Part shown: positions 36,559-45,593 of the stretch, in pieces | How the letters are laid out: each line of letters begins with the position of its first letter | Numbering within the stretch: the first letter of the stretch is position 1 | Origin: Plazaster borealis | Taxonomy: Eukaryota; Echinodermata; Asteroidea; Forcipulatida; Labidiasteridae | Direction of reading: 5' to 3' | Length of the DNA stretch: 64,000 nucleotides | NCBI GenBank assembly: GCA_021014325.1 | Contig: CM037459.1 | Span: 15,402,501-15,466,500, forward strand | The notes under the pieces: model-generated | Databases searched by the model: none | What the model saw: only the letters and a program-made list of their open reading frames with translations | Told to the model about the DNA's origin: nothing | Position numbers and translations under genes: made by a program

Positions 36559-37050
36559 ATGGATTATTTCTCAGGATAAATTATGTAATTATAACAATGA
36601 ACTTGCATTTTAAAAAACATATAAAAACTGAAGAGTCCCTTTGATGAGACAAAAAAAAAGGTTTAAAAAAAAAACCTTTACAAACCCACTTATTACAGGT
36701 CATTTCAGGTTATAGGTCATTTTAAAGATTGCAAGAAAAATATAAAATTTTCAACAATATAGATACAGTATTCAGGCACTTGGAAGAAGAAAAGGCAATA
36801 CAAAAATATGTTGTCTGAAAAAGAATGGGTAAATGCAGAGCCTAAATACCTGTAAAATACTGCTAATTTGCCAAAAAAAGCATTGGCCGATCCAAGGTTT
36901 GTGGAAGATAAGGAATGCGAGTGGCGACCACAGCGTTATTTGTTTATGTGTAGGCATGTTTGTAATGAACGATCCTGGCACAAGTTTTTATTAAAAAAAC
37001 AGATAAATTTCATCCCTGGGAAGATGTGTGCGAGCCACTTGACTATTAAT

Positions 37051-37212
37051 TCAACGCTTGTTCAGTGGACTAGTGCCCCACAGCACATGACTCTCAGCCT
37101 CTTCGGCAATCCACTCTCTTATTCTGTTCTTGGCGAGAAGAATCCTACTTTCCCAAGTATACTGCTTCACTTTACACAATATTTCTGAGATGCCGCAAAT
37201 GTTTTTATCCGT
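37051..37212 (-). pseudogene. Shifted-frame C-terminal continuation of the URAD-like copy
   Basis: From about 37212 the frame shifted by one base relative to the URAD-like exon stays open for about 50 codons and reads DKNICGISEILCKVKQY, then LLAKNRIREWIAEEAESH, ending at a TGA (37051-37053). Its composition is protein-like. It suggests a one-base indel near the end of the exon that shortened an originally longer C-terminus. The intact URAD gene has no such tail. Confidence 0.4.
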
Positions 37213-37528
37213 AATCGATTGAGTATTCGATGCCAGGCAATTTTCTTGACTTCCTTCATAGCATTGAGCACTTCAGTCTCTCGTGAGTTCTGCGTCCTCA
37301 TTTGTAGCTCTGTGAAAAACATTTCTTTATTCAATTCTTGCATACACACAATAAATGGAAAGTGAAAGTTCTGTCTATATTTTGAGTTCAGCTGAGTCAG
37401 TAGTGAGGATTCGTCTGTTGATAGTAAATGGAGTCCAGCTTTATGAAACTCACAAGATGTATCAGAGGATAAGACTCTGGCAGAGGTGGATTCAAGGTTG
37501 GGGTAACATCGGAATAAGGCCTCTTTTC
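37167..37528 (-). CDS. URAD-like paralogue, terminal exon, catalytic His replaced
   Basis: The exon follows a TTTTGTAG acceptor and completes a Gly codon exactly as in the intact URAD gene. It encodes KEALFRCYPNLES, where URAD has R-C-H-P-D-L, so the catalytic His is Tyr and the following Asp is Asn. The catalytic Glu is kept (SCEFHKAG) but its Gln neighbour is Phe. The Arg of P-F-V-x-x-A-R is Gln (FPFIVCMQEL), while the C-terminal Arg of KKIAWHRI is kept. It ends KYCVK with no PTS1. A good second frame continues downstream to 37051. Most likely a catalytically dead URAD-fold paralogue, or a decaying duplicate. Confidence 0.75.
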
Positions 37529-37843
37529 CTACAAAATAAAACAAATATTGATTTAATAATCTAAAAAAGCTTACACTTTATTATCTATTTCAACCATGGG
37601 TCACGTAACAGCTTTAGAGAATGAATATTCCCTTTTTCCTAATATGACATTGTTTCAATCATCTAACCAACTGCAAATAGTATGATGGCAGCATCATTGT
37701 TGAGCAGTTAAGCAAGCCTTAATATAATGAAAGACATCTGTAAAAAGTGTCAGTTTGTTATTTTTGAGTTTAAATTCGAAGCAGGCTGCCAAAGGCTTTT
37801 CTATGAGAATAATATTAAAAAACAACATAATAGAGACATTAAC

Positions 37844-38042
37844 CTGCATGTGACACTGAGTCCAAGTATTCACAGAAAGCTCTGTGCAATGCCTTCATGT
37901 TCACAAACGGTCTCTTTGCCCATGCAGCAGAGGCAACAACTTGTCCATGCTCAACAACGTTGCCAAACTGTTGAATGAAGGCATCCCAGCAAAGTGCATT
38001 CACCTCTTTCAATGCTTGTTTTCCAGACAATGATGGTTTTAC
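37844..38042 (-). CDS. URAD-like paralogue, internal exon
   Basis: After a CTTAG acceptor the phase-0 frame reads VKPSLSGKQALKEVNALCWD and on through FIQQFGNVVEHGQVV and AWAKRPFVNMKALH. It ends GCAG|GTTAATG in phase 1, matching the next exon. It aligns with exon 1 of the intact gene but has an upstream extension and no ATG, so at least one more 5' exon is needed. The nearest in-phase minus-strand exon upstream is the CARF-like exon at 39.4-39.6 kb, which raises the possibility of a fusion transcript; an unseen short first exon is the alternative. Confidence 0.75.
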
Positions 38043-38249
38043 CTAAGAAAGTCAAACAGACACATGATTTAAAGCCAGCTCTTATATTTTTGGATAAATA
38101 TGAAGTTTTCACCCTTTTTAAACAGTATTTTGTTAATTTCTTACAATTATGGCTGGCTTTCTCATCAAGAAAGGCAATGTTCTTTTTACACACAAAAATA
38201 ATTGTAAATTCAGAGAGAACTGAATAGGAACAAGAAAGAAAGAATGATT

Positions 38250-38614
38250 TAAAGGCACTGGACACGTTTGGTAATTGTCAAAGACCAGTGTTCTCACTTG
38301 GTGTATCCCAACATATGCATAAAATAACAAGCCTGTGAAAATTTGGGCTCAACTGGTCATCGAAGTTGCAAGAAAATGATGAAAGAAAAAACACCCTTGT
38401 TGTACAAATTTGTGTGCTTTCAGAAAGGAGTAAAAACTTATTGCAAGAAGTTTTAATTATTTTAGTGAGAAATTACCTCTTTCTCAAAAACTACTTTACT
38501 TCAGAGGGAGTCGTTTCCTACAATGTTTTATACTATCCGTTGCTTGTTACCAAGTAATTTTTTATGCTAATTATTGTTTTGAGTCATTACCAAACGTGTA
38601 CGATACCTTTAAAG
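38250..38614. mobile_element. MITE, family TTAAAGGCAYYGNACACGTTTGGTAA, second copy
   Basis: Runs from TTTAAAGGCACTGGACACGT to ACGTGTACGATACCTTTAAA; inverse orientation of the 32299-32662 copy. It lies between the URAD-like exons and the CARF-like terminal exon. Confidence 0.8.
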
Positions 38615-39418
38615 ACCTACTTGAACGAAAATGGCAACAAGTGATTTTTGCTGTAATTCATATAAAATGTTTTCAATTATTGAGGAAATTGAGTTCACAT
38701 GAGATATAAGAGATTTAAACTGCTTAAAAAAAATCATTTTGAATACCCTTCTCCGGTGCTTTTCAGAAAGATTTGCGAAAAGCCCTGTTACCTCATCACT
38801 AATGTTACGTCATATGTGGGAGCTCCATTTTGTATAGCCGCTTTGTTGCAGCATGGAGGTATAACAAAGCAACATCCCACACATGACGTCAAAGTATTGT
38901 CATTTTGACGCACGCCGTCAACGCCAGAAGTGTTTCTAGTTTTTAAAAACCTTGAGGTTGGGGCCTACTTTTTTGATCGATAATTACGAAAAATTCAGAA
39001 GTGTACAAAAATCAAAATTACATTTAAATGATAAACAAACACATTATAAACAAGTTTAAATAGTATTCCCGTTATAAAAAAATCGTTCAAGTAGCTGTTT
39101 AACTAAAAATGAGAGGAAACATTGCTTGTTCCTGCCTACTCAGCATCCATCATTGATGAATCATTGGGTATTCTCCAGAATACATGAAAAACACATTGAA
39201 GTCGGGGAATAATGTCGTGCCTACCAGAAAAATAATTTATCATTTTTAAATGAGAGCTTACTATAAACTGTAGCCAAATATTTTAAACCTTTTCTGTCAC
39301 AAATTGTCATAATTTTTAAGAAAACTGTGATTAAATCTGAACTTCATTTTTTCCTTGTATGGCATGGGTAATAAACAAATTCAAACATTTTCCAGCCTAA
39401 TTTTTTACAATTCTATAC

Positions 39419-39619
39419 CAAGCTAGATGCATGTCTTTTTCCGAGTACACCAACCTCTTTGACTGCATCCTCTCCCAGCGGATGATTCTTGTGATCAGAT
39501 AGTCTTGGCAATTGAATATAGATTCTTTTTTCACCCTTTGCTGATCCACTCTTGAGGGCCTCCCTTAGAGCTATGGACAAATTGACTCTCTTCTTCCTAG
39601 AGGTTGAGTCAACAGAGAT
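39419..39619 (-). CDS. CARF/ALS2CR8-like protein, exon 5 (last one identified)
   Basis: The acceptor TCTCGACAG opens a phase-0 exon reading ISVDSTSRKKRVNLSIALRE, then KGEKRIYIQLP and HPLGED. The family I recall has a KGxxRxxIxLP segment followed by H-x-x-H-P-I/L-G at this point. Two phase-0 donors are possible: GAG|GTTGGT (exon end 39455) and TTG|GTATAG (exon end 39419). Without splicing the frame stops at TAG just after 39419. Both donors would join in phase to the URAD-like exon at 38042. Confidence 0.6.
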
Positions 39620-39779
39620 CTGTCGAGACACAAGGCATTAAAGCATTACTTATTTTGTTCAATGAATAGTTTATTTGAATACAGTTCGTCTTTAATCTAA
39701 AGTATAACACCCTGGTAAAATGTGCTTCTGGTATATATGTTTTGTAGATCAAAGTTTTTTCCAGTGTGTGTGGCATGCA

Positions 39780-40120
39780 AATAAATGTAGCTTTACCCTA
39801 AAGGGAATCTATGCTAACTGGACTAGCACCCGCTCCAACCCCCCCCCCCTAAAAAAAAATTTAATACTAATAATATTAATAATATTAATAATAATAATAA
39901 TGCGTTCGAGGTCGCAACACGTATGCCAACTTCGCTCCCACAAAATCATCGTTTTCGTCGTTTCTACTGCAGCTGTAATAACTGTGAGTAAATAGGGTGT
40001 TTCATCTAAGTAGTAGGATTCTTCCTACCTTTTTCAGACACAAATTCAGTGTTTTTCTGAGGACTATTGAGGAAATTCAGTTTTCATCAGGGCTGGCAGC
40101 CCAAAGACGCCATCTTTTAA
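39780..40120. other. CARF-like intron, region before the LINE ORF1
   Basis: Contains a C-homopolymer (39839) and a (TAA/TTAATA)n microsatellite at 39862-39900, then apparent LINE 5' UTR sequence. Confidence 0.5.
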
Positions 40121-40130
40121 GGGTGGCGCC

Positions 40131-41476
40131 ATGTCTCACAACACCCTGAGGAGACCAAACACCGTTCGCTTCTCTATCAGGCACAATAGACCAACAGCAA
40201 AGCAAGTCAATGATGCGGTAAAGAAAGATTTGAATACGGAAAATGCAGTGGTATGCATTGCAGAGCTGGACAATAGCTGGTTTAACGTGACGCTTACCAA
40301 TGAACACCTACATGTATGTGAAAGAATTGCAACAAGTGGACTTCATTTAAATGGAATGATAATAGAATGTGAAAGAGCTGAATTGATCAACTCAGTCGTG
40401 GTGTATGTAAAGGCTCCCTTCGAAATGCAGGACAACATCGTCCAAAATGCGTTAATGCAGTATGGAACAGTGGTCAACGTCAGACGACAGTATCATTATT
40501 TTGATAAGAAAATTGAAAACGGAGTCCGCAGTTTGCTTATCAAACACGTCAAAAAACCATTCCCAAGTTTTATCAGGGTTGGAAACTTCAACTTACCTGT
40601 ACGACATCGAGGACAAGAAAAAACATGCAAAATTTGTCAACAACCAGGGCACATGGCCAGAGACTGTAACCAGCGAGGACGTTGCTTCGTCTGTGGGTCT
40701 AGAGAACACCGATCGGACTCGCATGACAAATTAGAGCAACTTCAAAACATGCCTGCAGTAGACCAAGTTTTGAGTCAAACAAGCATCATAGACGGTGGAA
40801 ATGAAGAAGAATATGATGCTAGTACAGAAGATGTTGAAGAAGAAACAGAAGACATTGCCGACAATGAACCACATTTCACAGAAGAAGAATGGGACAACGA
40901 TGAAATTCTTATTAGAGAGATTCCAAACAGAAAGGAAGAAGCAAAATCAACTGTAAAAGAGAAAACAGGCACCGAAGAAAACATAGAAAGTAGAGAGCAT
41001 GACACTGATGACAAAGCCCAAAAGGCCGGCAAAGGTTTTTGGGATGAAGCAGTGAAAGGGGTGAGATTAAGAAGAAACAGCAGGGAGAAACCTTCAAACA
41101 AACAACTAAGGAGACCACTCCAGAGAACACCGACCTGGCCAGTCAGGAAGAATCAGATGAGCAACATAATACTACACAAGAAACTGAAATACTGTCCAGC
41201 ATGGTGCCTGAAAAAGGGATCAATAAGAATTTTGATTGGGCTCAAGCTGTCAAGAAGAACTTGGTAGAGAATCAACAAACAGCAAACGCAACAACACACA
41301 ATGAAGAAATGGAAGACATGAACCAAGATAGTCAGGGCCAGGGAGACGAGCATGAAACAACTCAAGAAACTGAACAAGATCAAACTCAAGAAGAATGGGT
41401 GCCTTATGTCAGAAAAGGTGTTCAACGTTTTAGGAAGAAACGCGGAAGTGGGGGAAATGCCCCCAATGGAGACTGA
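40131..41476 (+). pseudogene. LINE ORF1 (gag-like, two zinc knuckles), one frameshift
   Basis: The ATG at 40131 sits in a good context (GGCGCCATGT). The N-terminal 150 residues resemble the RRM-like domain of LINE ORF1/gag proteins. Then come CKICQQPGHMARDC and CFVCGSREH, two CCHC-type knuckles of which the second is followed by RSDSH. A long Glu/Asp-rich tail ends with VPYVRKGVQRFRKKRG. The first frame carries the protein to about 41063; the proper continuation (KKKQQGETFKQTTKETTPEN onwards) lies one frame over until the TGA at 41474-41476. No ORF2 follows, so this is a solitary ORF1 relic or a captured gene. It sits in the CARF-like intron in antisense orientation. Confidence 0.75.
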
Positions 41477-41520
41477 GTCTCCATTGCAGCAAAAACAAAT
41501 AAATAAAAATAATAATAAAA

Positions 41521-42630
41521 CTAGAAATGTGTTTGTGCACAAACACAAGCTGTTTCGATATGTGCCAAGGATTCTATAACTAAAAAAAAAAATGAAAATC
41601 GGTTGTGTAGTTCTTGAGGTATGGTCTCACTTCCAGTTGACCCGGAAGTAAAGGTCAACATGGGGTCACGGTAGCCCAAGGTAATCTCCAATGCCTAAGG
41701 AGTCTATAACTGAAAAAAGTTCGAAAATCGGTTGTGTAGTTCTTGAGATATGGTCCGACTTCCGGTTGACCCGGAAGTAAAGGTCAACATGGGGTCACGG
41801 TTACCAAAGGCTAATCTCCCAGCCCAAGGAGTCTATAACTGAAAAAAGTTTGAAACTCGGTTCTGTAGTTCTTGAAATATGGTTCGACTTCCGGTTGACC
41901 CGGAAGTAAAGGTCAACATGGGGTCACAGTTACCCAAGGCTAATCTCCAATTCCCAAGGAGTCCATAACTGAAAAAAGTTTTAAAATCAGTTGTGTAGTT
42001 CTTGAAATATGGTCCCACTTCCGGTTGACCCGGAAGTAAAGGTCAACCCGGGGTCACGGTAACCGAAGTTTAATCTTTAATGCTCAAAGGATCTATAACT
42101 GAAAAGAAATTGAAAATCGGTTGGGTAGTTCTTGAGATATGGTCCCACTTCCGGTTGACCCGGAACTAAAGGTCAACATGGGGTCACGGTTACCCAAGGC
42201 TACTTTCCAATGCCCAAGGAGTCAAAAACTGAAAACAGTTTGAAAATCGGCTGTGTACTTCTTGAGATATGGTGCTGCAAAGATTAACTCATTAAAGCTT
42301 TTAATTACCGTAATTTGACACCTGATGACGTCACAGTAACAAAAATGTGTTTTTCATACTAATAAATTTGATAAGGTACGTACGTACATCACCACGACAG
42401 TGTTTGACGCCTAGCCGTGATTGCGCAATCACAAAATGCATCTTTAATGTTACGTAACCCCACATCTGATGACGTCACGATCACGAATTTCTTCTAGGAC
42501 CATCTGTGGGTGATGTTCTAAGTGTGTACCAAGTCCCAAATCAATCGGTTTGAAAAAAGTGCCAAAGTGGATGGGTAGAAAGAAACGTGTGTTAAACCTA
42601 TGGAGAAACAGTCTGAAAAAGGAGAAGAAA
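41521..42630. mobile_element. HINE-like unit E1 with internal 130-bp repeats
   Basis: Starts CTAGAAATG then the palindrome GTGTTTGTGCACAAACAC and AAGCTGTTTCG, the same 5' design as units E2-E5 but with a different palindrome sequence. The interior holds about 5.5 tandem copies of a 130-bp unit. The usual 3' hairpin is missing. Confidence 0.65.
41574..42275. repeat. 130-bp tandem repeat, about 5.5 copies
   Basis: CTATAACTGAAAAAAGTTTG recurs at 41574, 41704, 41833, 41963, 42093 and 42223. Each unit also has ACTTCCGGTTGACCCGGAAG, itself an inverted repeat (CTTCCGG...CCGGAAG), and AGGTCAACATGGGGTCACGG. Confidence 0.9.
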
Positions 42631-42633
42631 AAA

Positions 42634-43776
42634 CTAGACACGATTGCATTTGTGCACAAATGCAGAGCTGTTTCGCGAATATAATTTTCAAATTACTGAA
42701 GTGAATATGAAAGTGTCTTTGTATTCAAAGCAGTTATGATGTATCAAGCCTGTTCAAAAAAGAATTTTGATTATAGCATGCTCCGTTAGCAATTTATGAC
42801 TTAAAGGGGCAAAAATGAAAAAATCATAACAAATCATGTGATGACGTCATCATGACGTCATTACAAGTTTACCAGGAACTTGCTATGACATATCAAGCCT
42901 GTTTAAAAAAATAATTTGGATTAAAGCATGTTCTGTTAGCAATTTCTGTCTTAAAGGGATAAAAAATCAAAAAATCATAACAAATCGTGTGATGATGTCA
43001 TCATAACGTCATTATTAAATTTACAAGAACTTACCAATATCTAACAGCCTACCAAGTTTCAACATGATCGCACTAATACTTCGGGAGATATACGACTTCA
43101 AAAAGTGCACCTTTAATGCCGCGTCACGTGACCCCCGATGACGTCATTGATCTGAAACTTCACACATATGATTGCTGCCTGACGATCAACATGTGTGTAA
43201 AATTTGAAGTGATTGCACAAAACTTCGCAACACACATCTTCAAAAAGTCCATTTTGAAGAGTTTTCAACCTGTCGCTAGAGGGCGCTGTTGCATTTTGTG
43301 ACGTCATCACTATTTTTTTGTAACTGCCCACCCTTGCCAGATACTAACATCGTTAAAAGCAAGTTCATAACTTTTGCCACTTTTGAATTACGAGGGCACT
43401 TCTTGTTTCGACCGGAAGTAGAGGTCATGTGAGGTCACGCACGGAAAACAAAATGAAAACCTGAATTATCCCTACCCAATCCCGCAAACAGAAACCTACG
43501 GTCTCTTGTGGCTGATTTGATATAGATTTTCAAATATTTAAAATTAATTAACTTTAAGATGACGTCACGTGGCAGGTGATGACGTCATCATGACGGATTT
43601 GTTTTAGGACCTGTCGCCCACCAATACCTTTCATCACTGAAAGTTTCATTGCAATTGCTCTTTACGAACTATGTAAAAAAACGCGTTGACTGAAACAGAC
43701 AAATAAAAATAAAAATAATAATAAAAAAAAAACTTTAACGAAAACAAGAGCTGTTTCGCTCCGCTAGCGAAACAGC
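42634..43776. mobile_element. HINE/Helentron-like unit E2
   Basis: Begins CTAGACACGATTGCATTTGT with the palindrome GCATTTGTGCACAAATGC and then GAGCTGTTTCG; ends in the hairpin AGCTGTTTCGCT...AGCGAAACAGCT at 43749-43776 followed by A-runs. The interior has several TGATGACGTCATCATGACGTCA palindromic words in shorter overlapping forms. No coding capacity. Confidence 0.7.
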
Positions 43777-44789
43777 TAAAAAAAACTAGACACGATTGCA
43801 TTTGTGCACAAATGCACAGCTGTTTCGCGAATATAATTTTTAAATTACTGAAGTGAATATGAAAGTGTCTTTGTATTCAAAGCAGTTATGATGTGTCAAG
43901 CCTGTTCAAAAAAGAATTTTGATTATAGCATGCTCCGTTAGCAATTTATGACTTAAAGGGGCAAAAATGAAAAAATCATAACAAATCATGTGATGACGTC
44001 ATCATGACGTCATTACAAGTTTACCAGGAACTTGCTATGACATATCAAGCCTGTTTAAAAAAATAATTTGGATTAAAGCATGTTCCGTTAGCAATTTCTG
44101 TCTTAAAGGGGTAAAAAATGAAAAAATCATAACAAATCGTGTGATGAAATGATGACGTCATGATGACGCCAAATATTTTTTTTAATCAGTAATGACATAG
44201 CAAGCCTGTTTAAAAAAGAATTTGGATTAAAGCATGTTCCGTAAGCAATTTCTGACTTAAAGGGGCAAAAAATGAAAAAATCATAACAAATCGTGTGATG
44301 ACGTCATCATGACGTCATTACAGGTTTAATGCCATTATCTTACGACTTGCCAAGTTTCAACATGATCGCACTAATACTTCAGGAGATATACGACTTAAAA
44401 AAGTGCACCTTTAATGCCGCGTCACGTGACCCCCGATGACGTCATTGATCTGAAACTTCACACATATAATGGCTGCCTGAGGATCAACATATGTGTAAAT
44501 TTTGAAGTGATTGCACAAAACTTCACCACACACATCTTCAAAAAGTCCATTTTGAAGAGTTTCAACTTGCCGCTAGAGGGCGCTCTTGTGTATTGTGACG
44601 CAGAGCCGTATATTGGGAGAGTTGCGACATAGAGGGACCAGTTTTTTTGGTCACGTGGTTGCTGGGCGCCATTTTCGGTCCAAAAACACAGGACTACAAC
44701 AAGACGGACGGTCTGTGTACAGTACACGTATGTCCGTCCGTCCGTCCGACGACGACAACAAGGAACGGGACCAAAGATTCGCAAGCAAA

Positions 44790-44945
44790 ATGACGGGATG
44801 TAGTGCTTGGGGTTGCAACCCCAAGCACTACATCCCGTCAGGAACTGGCTTGAAGATGTATCGGTTCCCATGGGGTAAAGCGAGGAGAGAAGGGAATACC
44901 GAGAGAAGTTTGGGAAGTGAATATGAAGCGGAGCAACTGGCATCT
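44790..44945 (+). pseudogene. THAP-domain N-terminal exon remnant of the transposase
   Basis: The frame starts MTGCSAWGCN, the canonical C-x2-4-C start of a THAP zinc finger, and continues with LKMYRFPWGKARREG, matching the Y/F-x-F-P segment. Between the two lies a perfect 50-bp palindrome, so the normal linker has been altered. The second zinc-ligand pair (C-x2-H) is absent. Confidence 0.65.
44791..44840. repeat. Perfect 50-bp palindrome
   Basis: The 25-base half starting TGACGGGATGTAGTGC is followed directly by its exact reverse complement, with no spacer. It overlaps the THAP start codon region. Confidence 0.95.
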
Positions 44946-45397
44946 TAACTCAAATGCATACCTTTTTGTGAGGTAATATTGGGGCCTGGCTTAGACCAAA
45001 AGCAAGTAAGTAGTATTTATAATTAAACTAGTAGTAGGGCCTACCTGTACTAACTCTGTACTTGATTGTTTTTATTTTGACAAAAACTAATCTGCGGTCG
45101 TCAATTGTTTTTTTATTAAAGGAGTACATCACCCCAGTTACTGCTGGGTGCGTCGTTATAAACTAGCAATCCATCGACGAAATTAGTTGGTCGATCGTGT
45201 CGTATTTCCATCATTCAGATTAACTAATCACTTTTGTCCCCGATGGTTATTTATTATTTTAATGATGAATTAATAAATGGTTAACGATAGTTTCCGTTAC
45301 AGTGCCTGGTGCCATGACCACAGGCTGGGCTTGGTTTTTTTAAACATAATTTGTTTGAATTAAGGATAGGCCTACTTTTTAGTAACACAGTGAGTTA

Positions 45398-45593
45398 TTG
45401 CGAACTGACAGAAAGTTAAAACAGACTGCAGTCCCAACCATTTTCCTTCACCGAAAAGTTTCCAAACTGAGGAAGTCGCCCCAAAACAGACATCATATGT
45501 CCACCATGACATGCATGATGAAAGAAGGTAGCAAATCAACATCAGCGGAGCATTCATACTCTGCAGCACCACAATGCTCATCCACTGAAAATT
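45398..45593 (+). pseudogene. THAP-domain C-terminal exon remnant
   Basis: Reads KLKQTAVPTIFLHRK; A-V-P-T-I-F is the signature that closes THAP domains. It is followed by a Ser/Lys-rich linker and a clear GAAAATT|GTAAGT donor, as expected of a spliced transposase gene. The rest of the transposase was not found in 45.6-48.3 kb. Confidence 0.6.

Noticed and set aside
36868..37188. Plus-strand frame of 106 codons
   Set aside because: It is antisense to the URAD-like exon and its shifted-frame continuation, which explain the lack of stops.
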